This document shows, one piece after another, positions 1-11,162 of a stretch of DNA of 64,000 nucleotides; position 1 is the stretch's first letter; every line of letters starts with the position of its first letter. This stretch comes from Malus domestica. Its lineage: Eukaryota; Streptophyta; Magnoliopsida; Rosales; Rosaceae. The position numbers were made by a program, and so were the translations under genes. The DNA lies in NCBI RefSeq assembly GCF_042453785.1, contig NC_091669.1, positions 33,063,001-33,127,000 of the forward strand, in the 5' to 3' direction. Below the pieces are notes generated by a model. That model worked only from the letters and a program-made list of their open reading frames with translations. It ran no database searches and was not told where the DNA came from.

Positions 1-1290
1 GAACAGTAAGATTCATGTGCTTTCTACTTCACCAGAAGTCTTCGACAGAATGCCCATAATTTCTGCAAAGCTGAGTGTGCGTGTGACAGGTGCTGACAAG
101 GCTAGAATAGTAGGTGCCTCTTCGATTTCTGAGATCGGCCCTCGTGGTCTCTGAGCAGCCCAGCTTTTGAGAAAGCGAGCGCCTCTTCGATTGATTCGGA
201 GAACGATGCCTCATCGATTTTTGAGAAAGCAATCATGCTGGGGGTCTGGCTCTCGAAGATTCGGGGAGCAGTGTCTCTTCGATTTTTGAGAAAGTAATCA
301 TGTTGGGAGTCTGGCTCTCGAGATTCGGAGGGCGGTGCCTCTTCGATTGTGGAGCAAGCAATCTTGTTGGGAGTGTTTTCTCGAATGTGAGTAAAGGTTG
401 GGCATGTTTGCTAGTCTACCTTGCCACGAAGCACAGAGGTTGACACACAGGGACTTTCCAATTATCCAGCAATGGTACTGTTCCTTTACCCTCTCTTCGA
501 TTTTTAAGAAAGTAGTCATGTTGGGAGTCTGGCTCTCGAGATTCGGAGGACGGTGCCTCTTCGATTTTGGAGCAAGCAATCTTATTGGGAGTGTTTTCTC
601 GAATGTGAGTAAAGGTTGGGCATGTTTGCTAGTCTACCTTGCCACGAAGCACAGAGGTTGACACACAGGGACTTTCCAATTATCCAGCAGTGGTACTATT
701 CCTTTACCCTTGTGGGTAATAATATGGTAGCTAGACCTTCAAAATTTATGGGTCTAAACTTTGTTAGTGCTGTTTCTTTGCTATTCTTTTACCCTTCTTG
801 GTCAGAGCGATGTAGTGGGAGCTGCAAGCTTCACGTGCTCAACTTTGGCAGAGAACTTTGGCAAAGTTATCTGTGGTACCCATGAGCTATTGTTGCGTGT
901 GGGAAGTGGGTGATTGAACAGTAAGATTCATGTGTTTTCTACTTCCCCAGAAGTCTTCGACAGAATGCCCATAATTTCCGCAAAGCTGAGTGTGCGTGTG
1001 ACAGGTGCTGACAAGGCTGGAAAAGTAGGTGCCTCTTCGATTTCTGAGATCGGCCCTCGTGGTCTCTGGGGAGCCCAGCTTTTGAGAAAGCGAGCGCCTC
1101 TTCGATTTCTGAGATCGGCCTTCGTGGTCTTTGAGCAGCCCAACTTTTGAGAAAGCAAACGCCTCTTTGATTTCTGAGATCAACCCTCGTGATCTCTAAG
1201 CAGCCCAGCTTTTGAGAAACCAAACGCCTCTTCGATTTCTGAGCAGGCGCCTCTACGATTTCTGAAGCTCCGTCGAGTGCAGATTTTTAT
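1..1290. repeat. Nested tandem and direct repeat array
   Basis: Three scales of repetition are visible. The first ~235 bases recur at about 915-1150. A ~218-bp unit (299-516) is followed directly by a second copy (517-730). From about 1029 to 1250 a ~60-bp unit containing CCTCTTCGATTTCTGAGATC is repeated about four times with variation. The region has no supportable gene; its open frames on both strands only reflect the repeats. It leads into the leader of the ORF at 1405, so it may be the LTR or promoter of an undefined, probably non-autonomous element. Confidence 0.75.
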
Positions 1291-1404
1291 AGGGGCTAGC
1301 ATTAAGTACCAAAGCACACTTGAATCTCCACCAATAGAAGCTTCATTCTTGCACTTCTAAGATCTTGATTTGTCCGACCTCTTCTCTCTTCAACACCTTT
1401 GAAA

Positions 1405-2079
1405 ATGTCTGGCCCCTCCGACCGTCGTTTTGACTTGAACCTTGTTGAAGAGGCAGCCCCGCCTTCTCCAGACAACATATGGCGCCCATCCTTCGTCTCC
1501 CCTACTGGTCCTCTTACCGTTGGGGATTCCGTGATGAAGAATGATATGACCACTGCGGTGGTGGCCAGGAACCTTCTCACTCCCAAAGATAACAGACTAC
1601 TTTCCAAACGGTCTGATGAGTTAGCTGTTAAGGATTCGCTGGCTCTTAGTGTTCAGTGTGCAGGTTCTGTGTCTAATATGGCCCAACGCCTATTTGCTCG
1701 AACCCGCCAAGTTGAATCATTGGCGGCTGAAGTGATGAGTCTCAAACAGGAGATTAGAGGGCTCAAGCATGAGAATAAACAGTTGTACCGGCTCGCACAT
1801 GACTATGCTACAAACATGAAGAGGAAGCTTGACCAGATGAAGGAAACTGATGGTCAGGTTTTACTTGATCATCAGAGATTTGTGGGTTTGTTCCAAAGGC
1901 ATTTATTGCCTTCGTCTTCTGGGGCTGTACCGCGTAATGAAGCTCCGAATGATCAACCTCTGATGCCTCCTCCTTCTAGGGTTCTGTCCAATACTGAGGC
2001 TCCAAATGATCCCCCTCCGGTGCCTTCTCTTTCTGGGGCTCTACCGACTGCTGAGACTTCTCCTAAGCAACCTTTGTGA
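1405..2079 (+). CDS. Repeat-associated coiled-coil protein, function unknown
   Basis: An uninterrupted frame of about 225 codons starts with MSGPSDRRFDLNL (a second ATG lies two codons upstream at 1399). Residues roughly 75-125 have spaced leucines, lysines and glutamates (VESLAAEVMSLKQEIRGLK) typical of a coiled coil. The C-terminal third is Pro/Ser rich with two similar repeats (EAPNDQPLMPPPSRVL, EAPNDPPPVPSLSGAL). There is no recognisable catalytic or nucleic-acid-binding motif, signal peptide or membrane segment. A leader rich in CT precedes it and the tandem array lies immediately upstream. I recall near-identical ORFs being repeated many times in apple-type genomes, so it is more likely carried by a transposon than a single host gene. 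It could be a gag-like or structural protein; that is a guess. Confidence 0.5.
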   Translation: MSGPSDRRFDLNLVEEAAPPSPDNIWRPSFVSPTGPLTVGDSVMKNDMTTAVVARNLLTPKDNRLLSKRSDELAVKDSLALSVQCAGSVSNMAQRLFARTRQVESLAAEVMSLKQEIRGLKHENKQLYRLAHDYATNMKRKLDQMKETDGQVLLDHQRFVGLFQRHLLPSSSGAVPRNEAPNDQPLMPPPSRVLSNTEAPNDPPPVPSLSGALPTAETSPKQPL

Positions 2080-2324
2080 AGGCTCCCTCTTGTGTGTTTA
2101 TTTTGACTCATGTATATGTACATATTTGTAGCTTATCGGGGATATCAATAAATAAGCTTTCCTTCATTTCAACGTATTGTGTTAAATACACCAAAGCCTT
2201 CTTCGCTAAGTTCTTTGAATTTTCTTTTGTTGAAGCTTGTATGTTGAAGCTTTCTGAGTGGAGCATGTAGGTTGGGGTAGTGTTCCCTTAATTTCCCGAG
2301 TGAGGAAAACTTCTCGGTTGGAGA

Positions 2325-5300
2325 CTTGAAAAATCCAAGTCACTGAGTGGGATCGGCTATATGAATCTTAGAACGCCATTGTGCTCGATCCTGAGTCATG
2401 TCCTTCGTTAGATCCAAGTACTCTAAGTCTTTTCTTAGAGTCTCTTCCAAAGTTTTCCTAGGCCTTCCTCTACCCCTTCGGCCCTGAACCTCTGTCCCAT
2501 AGTCGCATCTTCTAATCGGAGCATCAGTAGGCCTTCTTTGCACATGTCCAAACCACCGTAACCGATTTTCTCTCATCTTTCCTTCAATTTCGGCTACTCC
2601 TACTTTACCTCGGATATCCTCATTCCTAATCTTATCCTTTCTCGTGTGCCCACACATCCAACGAAGCATCCTCATCTCCGCTACACCCATTTTGTGTACG
2701 TGTTGATGTTTCACCGCCCAACATTCTGTGCCATACAGCATCGCCGGCCTTATTGCCGTCCTATAAAATTTTCCCTTGAGCTTCAGTGGCATACGGCGGT
2801 CACACAACACGCCGGATGCACTCTTCCACTTCATCCATCCAGCTTGTATTCTGTGGTTGAGATCTCCATCTAATTCTCCGTTCTTTTGCAAGATAGATCC
2901 TAGGTAACGAAAACGGTCGCTCTTTGGTATTTCTTGATCTCCGATCCTCACCCCTAACTCGTTTTGGCCTCCATTTGCACTGAACTTGCACTCCATATAT
3001 TCTGTCTTTGATCGGCTTAGGCGAAGACCTTTAGATTCCAACACTTCTCTCCAAAAGTTAAGCTTTGCATTTACCCCTTCCTGAGTTTCATCTATCAACA
3101 TTATATCGTCTGCGAAAAGCATACACCAAGGAATATCATCTTGAATATGTCCTGTTAACTCATCCATTACCAACGCAAAAAGGTAAGGACTTAAGGATGA
3201 GCCTTGATGTAATCCTACAGTTATGGGAAAGCTTTCGGTTTGTCCTTCATGAGTTCTTACGGCAGTCTTTGCTCCTTCATACATATCCTTTATAGCTTGG
3301 ATATATGCTACTCGTACTCATTTCTTCTCTAAAATCCTCCAAAGAATGTCTCTTGGGACCCTATCATACGCTTTTTCCAAATCTATAAAGACCATGTGTA
3401 AATCCTTTTTCCCATCTCTATATCTTTCCATCAATCTTCGTAAGAGATAGATTGCCTCCATGGTTGAGCGCCCTGGCATGAACCCGAATTGGTTGTCCGA
3501 AACCCGTGTCTCTTGCCTCAATCTATGCTCAATGACTCTCTCCCAGAGCTTCATTGTATGACTCATTAGCTTAATACCCCTATAGTTCATGCAATTTTGT
3601 ACGTCGCCCTTATTCTTGTAGATAGGCACCAAAGTGCTCGTTCGCCACTCATTTGGCATCTTCTTCGTTTTCAAAATCCTATTGAAAAGGTCAGTGAGCC
3701 ATGTTATACCTGTCTCTCCCAAAAGTTTCCACACTTCGATTGGTATATTGTCTGGGCCTATTGCTTTTTTATGCTTCATCTTCTTCAAAGCTACAACCAC
3801 TTCTTCCTTCCGGATTCGACGATAAAAAGAGTAGTTTCTACACTCTTCTGAGTTACTCAACTCCCCTAAAGAAGCACTCATTTCATGTCCTTCATTGAAA
3901 AGATTATGAAAATAACCTCTCCATCTGTCTTTAACCGCGTTCTCTGTAGCAAGAACATTTCCATCCTCATCCTTGATGCACCTCACTTGGTTTAGGTCCC
4001 TTGTCTTCTTTTCCCTTGCTCTAGATAGTTTATAGATATCCAACTCTCCTTCTTTGGTATCTAGTCGTTTATACATATCGTCGTAAGCCGCTAACTTAGC
4101 TTCTCTGACAGCTTTCTTCGCCTCTTGCTTCGCTTTTCTATACCTTTCACCATTTTCATCGGTCCTCTCCTTGTATAAGGCTTTACAACATTCCTTCTTA
4201 GCCTTCACCTTTGTTTGTACCTCCTCATTCCACCACCAAGATTCCTTTTGGTGTGGGGCAAAGCCCTTGGACTCTCCTAATACCTCTTTTGCTACTTTTC
4301 AGATACAACTAGCCATGGAATCCCACATTTGGCTAGCTTCCCCCTCTCTATCCCACACACATTGGGTGATTACCTTCTCTTTGAAAATGACTTGTTTTTC
4401 TTCTTTTAGATTCCACCATCTAGTCCTTGGGCACTTCCAAGTCTTGTTCTTTTGTCTTACTCTTTTGATATGTACATCCATCACCAACAAGCGATGTTGA
4501 TTAGCCACGCTCTCTCCTGGTATAACTTTGCAATCCTTACAAGTTATACGATCCCCTTTCCTCATTAGAAGAAAATCTATTTGTGTTTTTGACGACCCAC
4601 TCTTGTAGGTGATCACATGTTCTTCTCTCTTCTTAAAGAAGGTGTTGGCTAAGAAGAGATCATATGTCATTGCAAAATCCAAGATAGCTTCCCCATCCTC
4701 GTTTCTCTCCCCAAAACCATGGCCACCATGAAAACCTCCATAGTTGCCTGTCTCCCTGCCCACGTGTCCATTTAAATCTCCTCCTATAAATAACTTCTCC
4801 GTCTGAGCAATTCCTTGCACCAAGTCTCCAAGATCTTCCCAAAATTTCTCCTTCGAACTCGTATCCAACCCTACTTGAGGTGCGTACGCACTAATCACAT
4901 TGATAAGTTCTTGTCCTATTACAATCTTGATTGCCATGATTCTATCTCCTACCCTCTTGACATCTACAACATCTTGTACCAAGGTCTTGTCCACGATGAT
5001 GCCAACACCGTTTCTCGTTCTATTTGTGCCCGAATACCAAAGTTTAAACCCTGAGTTTTCTAGATCCTTTGCCTTACTACCAACCCACTTAGTTTCTTGT
5101 AGGCACATAATATTTATCCTTCTCCTCACCATAACTTCCACTACTTCCATAGATTTTCCCGTTAAGGTTCCTATATTCCACATTCCTAAACGCATTTTGC
5201 TCTCTTGAACTCTACCCTTCTGTCCTAGCTTCTTCACCCTCCCCCGTCTAATAGGATCAAAGTACTTCTTTTGTGTGTCCCGGGTAAAGTTGATAGGAGC

Positions 5301-5610
5301 ATATGCTCCCAAACAACTTTGAGTGGAGTCGTTCGAAAAGAAGTTTCTATAGCCCCCTTGCTCATTTAACACTGCATCCGGGTGCCGATGGAGATACAGC
5401 GACCCTTGCTCACTTATCACTGTGCTCGGGCCACACAGCGCGCCACTTACGGGTGACGCCCTAGCTTTAGCGCGATTTTGTTCTGGATTCATTTTCATAA
5501 GGATTCGACGTGATCATGGAGTGCCGGCTGTCGACTACCTGACGCCCTCCCCCTCCTCCTTTATCCGGGCTTGGGACCGACCATGTAAGACATAGGCGGA
5601 GTTTATATCC
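2325..5610 (-). mobile_element. RTE-type non-LTR retrotransposon (LINE), near full length
   Basis: One minus-strand reading frame runs from about 5498 to 2340 and encodes endonuclease followed by reverse transcriptase, the RTE/BovB arrangement. Upstream of the first Met (5500-5610) lies a G/C-rich leader. The stop codon at 2340 is followed at once by a short hairpin (GACTTG, loop, CAAGTC at 2325-2343), a plausible 3' end. The outer borders are approximate because I could not find a clear target-site duplication. The element sits about 200 bp downstream of the ARF-like gene on the same strand. Confidence 0.85.
2340..5498 (-). pseudogene. LINE endonuclease-reverse transcriptase, two in-frame stops
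   Basis: The frame is about 1053 codons. An APE-type endonuclease occupies the first ~400 residues: start of domain RLGMWNIGTLTG, metal-binding Glu in MCLQETKWVG, then GGDLNGHVG, KTQIDFLLMR and NQHRLLVMD. The RT follows: [70 protein letters not shown] and the catalytic FADDIML. The C-terminal part has [12 protein letters not shown] and a basic [10 protein letters not shown] stretch. Two TGA codons (4299-4301 and 3318-3320) interrupt it without any frameshift. The first fits CGA to TGA decay at a CpG, and the second most simply derives from GGA. The element would be able to copy itself only in the absence of those stops, so this copy is inactive but young. Confidence 0.85.
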
Positions 5611-5814
5611 TTATCTTTATCAACACAAATTAACACATGCACATGAGGGACCTGCCAATGAAGAGGAATAATATAGGTAAGAAAACACGAAATGCAATCT
5701 GTTCAATGTTCATGAATTATGCCTGTTTTTAAGGACACAGAAATGTTGCAACATAATAAACCAATCCACATACTAATAACAAGAGTTAATTAGTTTTCTT
5801 ATCGTAAGCAAATT

Positions 5815-6819
5815 CTAGGCAATTACCATGGAATCAATGGCCCAAAAAAATTTACGCAAAGCCTCAAGCAAGCCATCCCCACTGATTGCACAAGTACTAG
5901 AAATATGCCTGAAAATTACATTGACAGCAGTTATAGTTTATGACATACTTTATTATCTGCAAATCGGAATTTTTACATGAGATTAAAATAAATTCCACAT
6001 ATCTCCGTTGAATGATAAAATAGTTTACCACTGATTAATTCTGAGAGACTTAATATCCAGCTCTTTGCTCAACTCTTCTGCAGTCATTGCATTACAAAGA
6101 TCTTGCTTGTTGGCTAGTACAAGCACAACAACGTTCTTGAGTTCATCCTGCAGCCAAATTCAATTCATCGTTATAAAAAAACATAACTCAAATATTTTAT
6201 ATTTCCAAACAACTATTCATGGAAATCATGAAACTACCTCCTGCAACATCCTGTGTAACTCATCCCTTGCCTCCAACACTCGGTTCTGGTCGTTGCTATC
6301 TACCACAAAAATAACACCTTTCTTGTTCTGGAAATGCTGCATGTACAGTGGAGGTATCTGTATTGGGAATATCTAAAACAGTCACTGCCTATGAAAAAGT
6401 AGATCTTCTGAAATTAAAAAATCATGATACACATTACAAAAACCATATGTTTACCCACTTCACGGCCTTGTAAGAAATCATTCAAAAATAGTACAAGATA
6501 AGAGAGAGGAGTTACCCTGTTTTCACTCCCAACATCAAAGGCCGCAAGGTTAATATACGCATGTTTCACCGTCTCAACACTAAATCCTGCAACAGTAAAC
6601 AATAGGCACAAAATGCATAAGAAATCAGAAGTAGGCATAAAGAGGATAGGGGGCTACGGGCTCACCAGGTGTGACTATCTCAGTAGAGACTCCTTCAGAG
6701 TGAATCTTGTTCAAGATGGTGGTTTTGCCAGAACCATTAAGACCTGCCATCAAAATGAGCTTGTCCCTCCGTGATTTGAGGTCTGCCAAAAGGGTAAAAA
6801 ATTCCAAATCGAGATCCAT
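5815..6819 (-). CDS. Divergent ARF/ARL-family small GTPase
   Basis: Five exons join cleanly: 6819-6666, 6586-6516, 6357-6238, 6147-6029, 5908-5815, all with GT-AG introns and matching phases, giving 185 residues, the usual ARF length. P-loop [11 protein letters not shown], switch I IVTPGFSVETV, DVGSENR where ARFs have DVGGQDK, then [23 protein letters not shown], guanine-binding ANKQDL and TCAISG. ARF proteins act as GTP switches in vesicle traffic. Odd points: Met is followed by Asp, so there is no Gly2 for myristoylation; the catalytic Gln of DVGGQ is Glu; the P-loop has Asn where Asp is usual. An acceptor-like TTTTAG lies just upstream of the ATG, so a 5'UTR intron is likely. It could be a neofunctionalised ARF or a young pseudogene, but no exon is broken. 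Confidence 0.78.
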
Positions 6820-7212
6820 AGCACCTAAAACAAGTAGAACCAGAGGCATTGTGATTAATGACTAACAGAAAAGTTCAGAGGTTATACTCATTGAATGATT
6901 TATCAGATGAAGAACTACCAATCACACACCTACTTGATAATTTCAAGAATGTATAGAATTTGAAAATTTAGAGAGAAGATACGAGTAACTAGCTTTCACA
7001 AAGGCACCTGCTATCAATACTTACATGCTGAACTGAAGTAGTGTTACATGTCAGTTTCCTAGGAGTTAATTTGAAAATTTAGAGCGGACTTAGAGAGAAG
7101 ATAAAGGGAACTAGCATCCAAAACATCGGAAATTAAGTAAAATCTATGGTGAGACTGAATTTTAACTACTACTAATGCAACACAAACATCAGTTAACAGT
7201 TAAAGATAATTG

Positions 7213-7945
7213 GAAAGTTGTTGGTTTACATACTAGTACATTCAGTTTGACTTATATTAACTGTAACAAACCTCTACTTGTATTAGAAATCCATAAGTCA
7301 CGGCATAGGTTACTAGGAAAATTGCAACTCAATTAACATGGAGGAAGGACAGAATTAGGAATTGCTTCTAGGGCATATACGGAAACAAATTTTCTAACTT
7401 TGGTCCCTTTCCAAGAAGGGAGTTACAAAATATCCAGATTCTGCATTCTGCAGAATCCAACTTCTACATCCAGCCAAGATTCAATTCCCAAATCAACATC
7501 AAATTAGCAGAAATCCCCAATAAAAAAAACCGAGGAACAAAGCTACATTGTTGTCTTCATGACTTCTTGTTTAAGAAAAGTCAGCCAAGTAGCAAGTTGT
7601 TTGTTTAGTTACTACTTACTAGTATGTTTACTTTAACCGAAACATTACTCTACTTTGATAAAGAAATCAAGAGACATGGCAGTAGTTTCTAGGAAAGAGA
7701 AATGTAATTAATTAACATGGATGGAAATGCAGAATTTCAAATTATTTCTAGTGTGGGAAACCAATTTTCAAACTTAGGCTCCTTTCCAAGAAGGAAAGGG
7801 TTAGAAATTTTCCAGGTTCTGGATTCGGCAGAATCCAATAACTACATGCATCAACCAACATCCAATTTTTCAACCAAATCCAGCACGAAAACAAGCATAA
7901 ATCCCACTCGAAAAAAGGACGAACAAAGCTAAAGATACGCAGTTC
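7213..7945. repeat. ~365-bp tandem repeat upstream of ARF-like gene
   Basis: Two diverged units lie head to tail (about 7213-7560 and 7585-7945). Shared landmarks are TTAATTAACATGGA/TCAATTAACATGGA, CCTTTCCAAGAAGG, TTCTGCATTCTGCAGAATCC and ACAAAGCTA. More copies occur at 35508-36031. The array probably lies in the 5'UTR intron or promoter of the ARF-like gene. The rest of 6820-8400 is A/T-rich and holds no coding sequence that I can support. Confidence 0.75.
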
Positions 7946-8408
7946 TTGGAACAAAAATGTCCAATTACTAGTTCTAACAAAAAAAATTCCATAAACCCAG
8001 TTGAGAAATCAAAGAAACAATCACATTAAATTACACAAATTCGAGTCTTATATCAGAACCTCATTTGAATAAAAAAAAAAAACCCAATTCAGAAAGTAAA
8101 GAAAAAAAAAACACTGCTATGGAGAAATTCGAGTTCTTTAGCAGAAACCCACTTGAAAGAAATAAGGGATTGAAGAAATATCAGCAACCCTAAATAGAAA
8201 TTTGCAGAAACTCAATTCAGAAATCAAAGAAACAATCAAATTATACGAAATAAATTAGCAGAAACTGACCGTTCGGACTGATAAAGCAATCGGGATATCA
8301 CAACACATGCAATCCGAAAATCGTTGGCCTTCGCTCCCTCTTCCTGCAGGCTTCAAGGATTGGGATTGAATTTGATATGGTTTTCACTTTCAAGCTTCAA
8401 GCTTTAAT

Positions 8409-8442
8409 CTTTAGCTCTCTCTCTCTCTCTCTCTCTCTCCTC
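8409..8442. repeat. (CT)n microsatellite
   Basis: About 14 CT repeats at the far end of the ARF-like gene's upstream region. CT runs of this kind are common in plant 5'UTRs and core promoters, so this may mark the transcription start area of the minus-strand gene. Confidence 0.85.
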
Positions 8443-8529
8443 CAAGCCTATGGTTTCTTGAAAAATCACTGACGACCTGAAGAAGTTTGTTAAAGGTGCG
8501 TTTGTCTTGAGTTCTCCTGAATACAATTT

Positions 8530-9480
8530 TCCCGCTCGAATTGGAGTTTGAGCAATTTATAATAATACTCCTTCTATGAGAGATAATTACAAGTTTTACC
8601 AGCGACCTCTTCCCCTTGAGGCTTGTGTGAGGTGGTTATGTGACATGGGTATTTTAGTCATTTAGGTTTAAAATTTTTGCTTGGGCAGTTGGACATCATC
8701 CCACACGAGAGTATGAACAGATTTTTTTGGATTCTTTTTATCTTAAAAACATCTCCAACAATTTTGCCCCCAATTGCACTAAAACAGTCTGTTTCGCAAA
8801 TAAAACAATGAAATAACCGAAAAACGTCATTTTGTTTATAATTAAAATTGTACTAGTTCGTGTTTTTTTTAGCCTATCTAGTTCTACTCGGTTCTTTACT
8901 TGGACTAGGATGTTCCCTATTTTTTACGTGTTGGGTTTTCCGAGTTTCTTGTGTCTTGTTGACATGGTTTATTGCACACATTGTTTGAAAAAAAAATTTT
9001 GATACAATTGGTGTGCAATGAATCAAATGATCTTGGTCTTAGATTTAACCTTATCAAGGGATTTGTCTATAATAAAAAATAAATAAAAAATTAATGAAAA
9101 TAGCTTCAAAACTTTGAATTTTATCCAAAAACCACGTAATAACTTTCTTTAATGATAATAATAGAAAAACAAAAAAAAACAAAAACAAATAACATTCTAA
9201 CTATAAACGCGTGCACCACCTCAATCTTCTGCCGCTTCATATTTTTTTGACAAACCAGCAGCCAGAAACAAAATTGCGTTAATGTTCTTAGAAACCAAAA
9301 ACAAAATCGCATTGCTGCTAATTCAAATTAGATAAAAAAAATCCCAACCTAATCCAACACTTCCAAATATCTTTCTATGAACTAACAAACCAGTGTTAAG
9401 GTCTTAAGAACAAAGAGTGACGATTAAACAAAAATAAAGCCTTTAATTTTTCTTAATCTCGGAAGAACTTCTCATCCTTT
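8530..9480. other. A/T-rich intergenic region
   Basis: No gene, RNA gene or bounded repeat is supportable here. The only sizeable open frame, in poly-A rich sequence near 9121-9312, is low complexity. Confidence 0.6.
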
Positions 9481-9499
9481 CAAAGCTTGAATCTTTGCC

Positions 9500-9688
9500 C
9501 TACTTCTCAGACGAGTTGGGTCCCCTCTTCTTTCCGATGCCAATTACCGGGGTGACGGATCTATGGTTGTATTGCAAGCGTTTGTGGGCGCGGCCCTGGG
9601 GCTGCTTCTTCTTATCCTGCTTGACCACTTTGCCTGTCTAGCCTCTCACCTTACTGGCGCGGGCCGAAGAACCGCGGACCTTTCCTAT
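9500..9688 (-). pseudogene. Processed pseudogene of ribosomal protein eS30 (RPS30)
   Basis: Reading the minus strand gives 62 codons and a stop, the full mature eS30 length, without introns: GKVRGSSARASKVRG, stop, [45 protein letters not shown], stop. Ribosomal eS30 ends in [10 protein letters not shown], which is kept exactly. The start codon has become ATA and the Gln of RGQTPK is TAG. It is therefore dead. Lack of introns points to a retrocopy. The intact parent would be a small basic protein of the 40S subunit. Confidence 0.85.
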
Positions 9689-9710
9689 GGCTGCGGGCCA
9701 AAGTATTTTT

Positions 9711-9905
9711 AAGTTTCATAAATAATGTACTACTGTTAAGTTTCATAAACAGTGTAACACTGTTAACTTTTATAAATAGTGTAGTACCGTTAAGTTTCAT
9801 AAACAATATAGTAAGTTTCATGAACAGTGTAGTAAGTTTCATAAACAATGTCGTAAGTTTCATAAACAGTGTAATACCATTAAGTTTCATAAACAGTTTG
9901 TGTGA
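9711..9905. repeat. Minisatellite with ~20-28-bp units
   Basis: About eight variants of AAGTTTCATAAACAGTGTA occur in a row, some with an extra ATACCGTTA spacer, so unit length alternates between about 20 and 28 bp. The array starts directly next to the 5' end of the RPS30 pseudogene. The long open frame through it (repeated LFMKL) is a by-product of the repeat. Confidence 0.85.
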
Positions 9906-10810
9906 GAATGCGTGGATCCGCACATCAGATTTTTTTATAAATATTTTTTAATATTAAAATTATGTCTTTTTCATTAAAATTTAAGTTTTTTTTGTTATCT
10001 TTATTAAAATTTAAGAGTTTTTCATTAAAATTTAAGTCTTATTCATTAAATAAAGTTATAGCATAGTTTTTTTTTTTATTAAAATAAACTTAGTCCAAAC
10101 CCTTTTCATGAAAGTTTCCAAAAATGAATCATAAGGTTAAAGATTCTTGTGTGCTTCTTGCGGACATAAGAAAAAGTTAATTAGAGAGACTTTATCAAGT
10201 GACTTGCTCCGAATGCTTCTAGATAGTATTTCCTTACCTTGTTCTAGATAGTATAAACTTAACTTGTAGAACAAGGTAATTCTAGTTTTGATCTTTAGAG
10301 TCTTTCTTATTTGTAATCATACTGTTGTAAATCAATTCAATACAATGAGTCATATTTTTACACTCAAAATCGCAGTTTTTGTAAACTGTAAGTAAAACAT
10401 AGGTCAATATTATAATTACCTGGACTATCTTGCTAGCTTAACGTGAGTTATTTTTAACAGTGTACATGGTCGATTTTTTTTCGCATTCCACAACAATTAA
10501 TCAGGGTCTAGATTAAAAGCTATTTTCATTTATTTTTTATATTCATAAAGACATTGATCGATTTGAAACAAAAATGGCCAAATTTACATTTTCCACAAAT
10601 CATGGTGACAATTGTGATAGAAACCATATCTGTCACCTAGACAATGGATCGATCTTCACAAAACCAGGTTAGCATACTATGATAATTGTCTAACACATTG
10701 TCCCGACCTTTCCGTGGGCAATCCTGATTAATTAACATATTAGAGCAGCATTAGGATTATGAAATATATAATATTTCAACGTATCATACTTTCTCAAGAC
10801 CCTTCACAGA
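9906..10810. other. A/T-rich region with LTR-like traces
   Basis: Contains several ATTAAAATTTAAG repeats (9950-10050). A 13-bp perfect inverted repeat TTACCTTGTTCTA (10234-10246) pairs with TAGAACAAGGTAA (10267-10279). The stretch 10300-10350 resembles the poly(A) end of a Copia LTR, but no second LTR was found. No gene seen. Confidence 0.4.
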
Positions 10811-10818
10811 AAAAGGTC

Positions 10819-10966
10819 GTACCCAGTGCACAAGGCTCCCGCTTTACGCAGGGTCTGGGAGAGGTGAATGTCGGCTAGCCTTACCCTCATTTATGGAGAG
10901 GCTGCTCCCAAGTCTCGAACCCGAGACCTACCGCTTATGGGCGAAGGCACTTGCCATCGCACCAAG
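10819..10966 (-). mobile_element. Au SINE, copy 1
   Basis: The minus strand reads the Au SINE consensus: GCGATGGCAAGTGCCTTCG, tRNA-like B box GGTTCGAGACT, GGAGCAGCCTCTCCAT, GGGTAAGGCTAGCCGACATT, and the 3' end GTACGACCTTTTT. Au is a tRNA-derived SINE widespread in angiosperms. Compared with copy 2 the first ~10 bases differ, so this copy may be slightly 5' truncated. No convincing target duplication found. Confidence 0.85.
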
Positions 10967-11162
10967 AGAGAATAAAATTCTAATATGGTTTGGGTTTCCT
11001 AGATTTATAGGGTTAGGATTTCCGAAACATGGTTGGTTAAGGACTTATATTAGGGTTAGGGTTTTCTGTTCTCTATATAAGCAGATAGATTTGTTGTAAT
11101 CTTCGACTTATATTTTGAAGAAGTTTTCTGGTGGATTGTTGTTGTGGGTTTCAACGTATTAT

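Noticed and set aside
29..1223. Several overlapping open frames on both strands with repeated LRNRRG/SQKLG phrases
   Set aside because: They merely translate the tandem repeats; no start context, domains or codon structure supports genes.
9651..9923. 90-codon minus-strand frame with repeated LFMKL
   Set aside because: Produced by a minisatellite and by the antisense of the RPS30 pseudogene border.
10980..11162. TATA-containing sequence (CTATATAAGCAG) as an additional LTR
   Set aside because: No TG..CA borders or partner copy could be found; may simply be flanking DNA of the Copia LTR.
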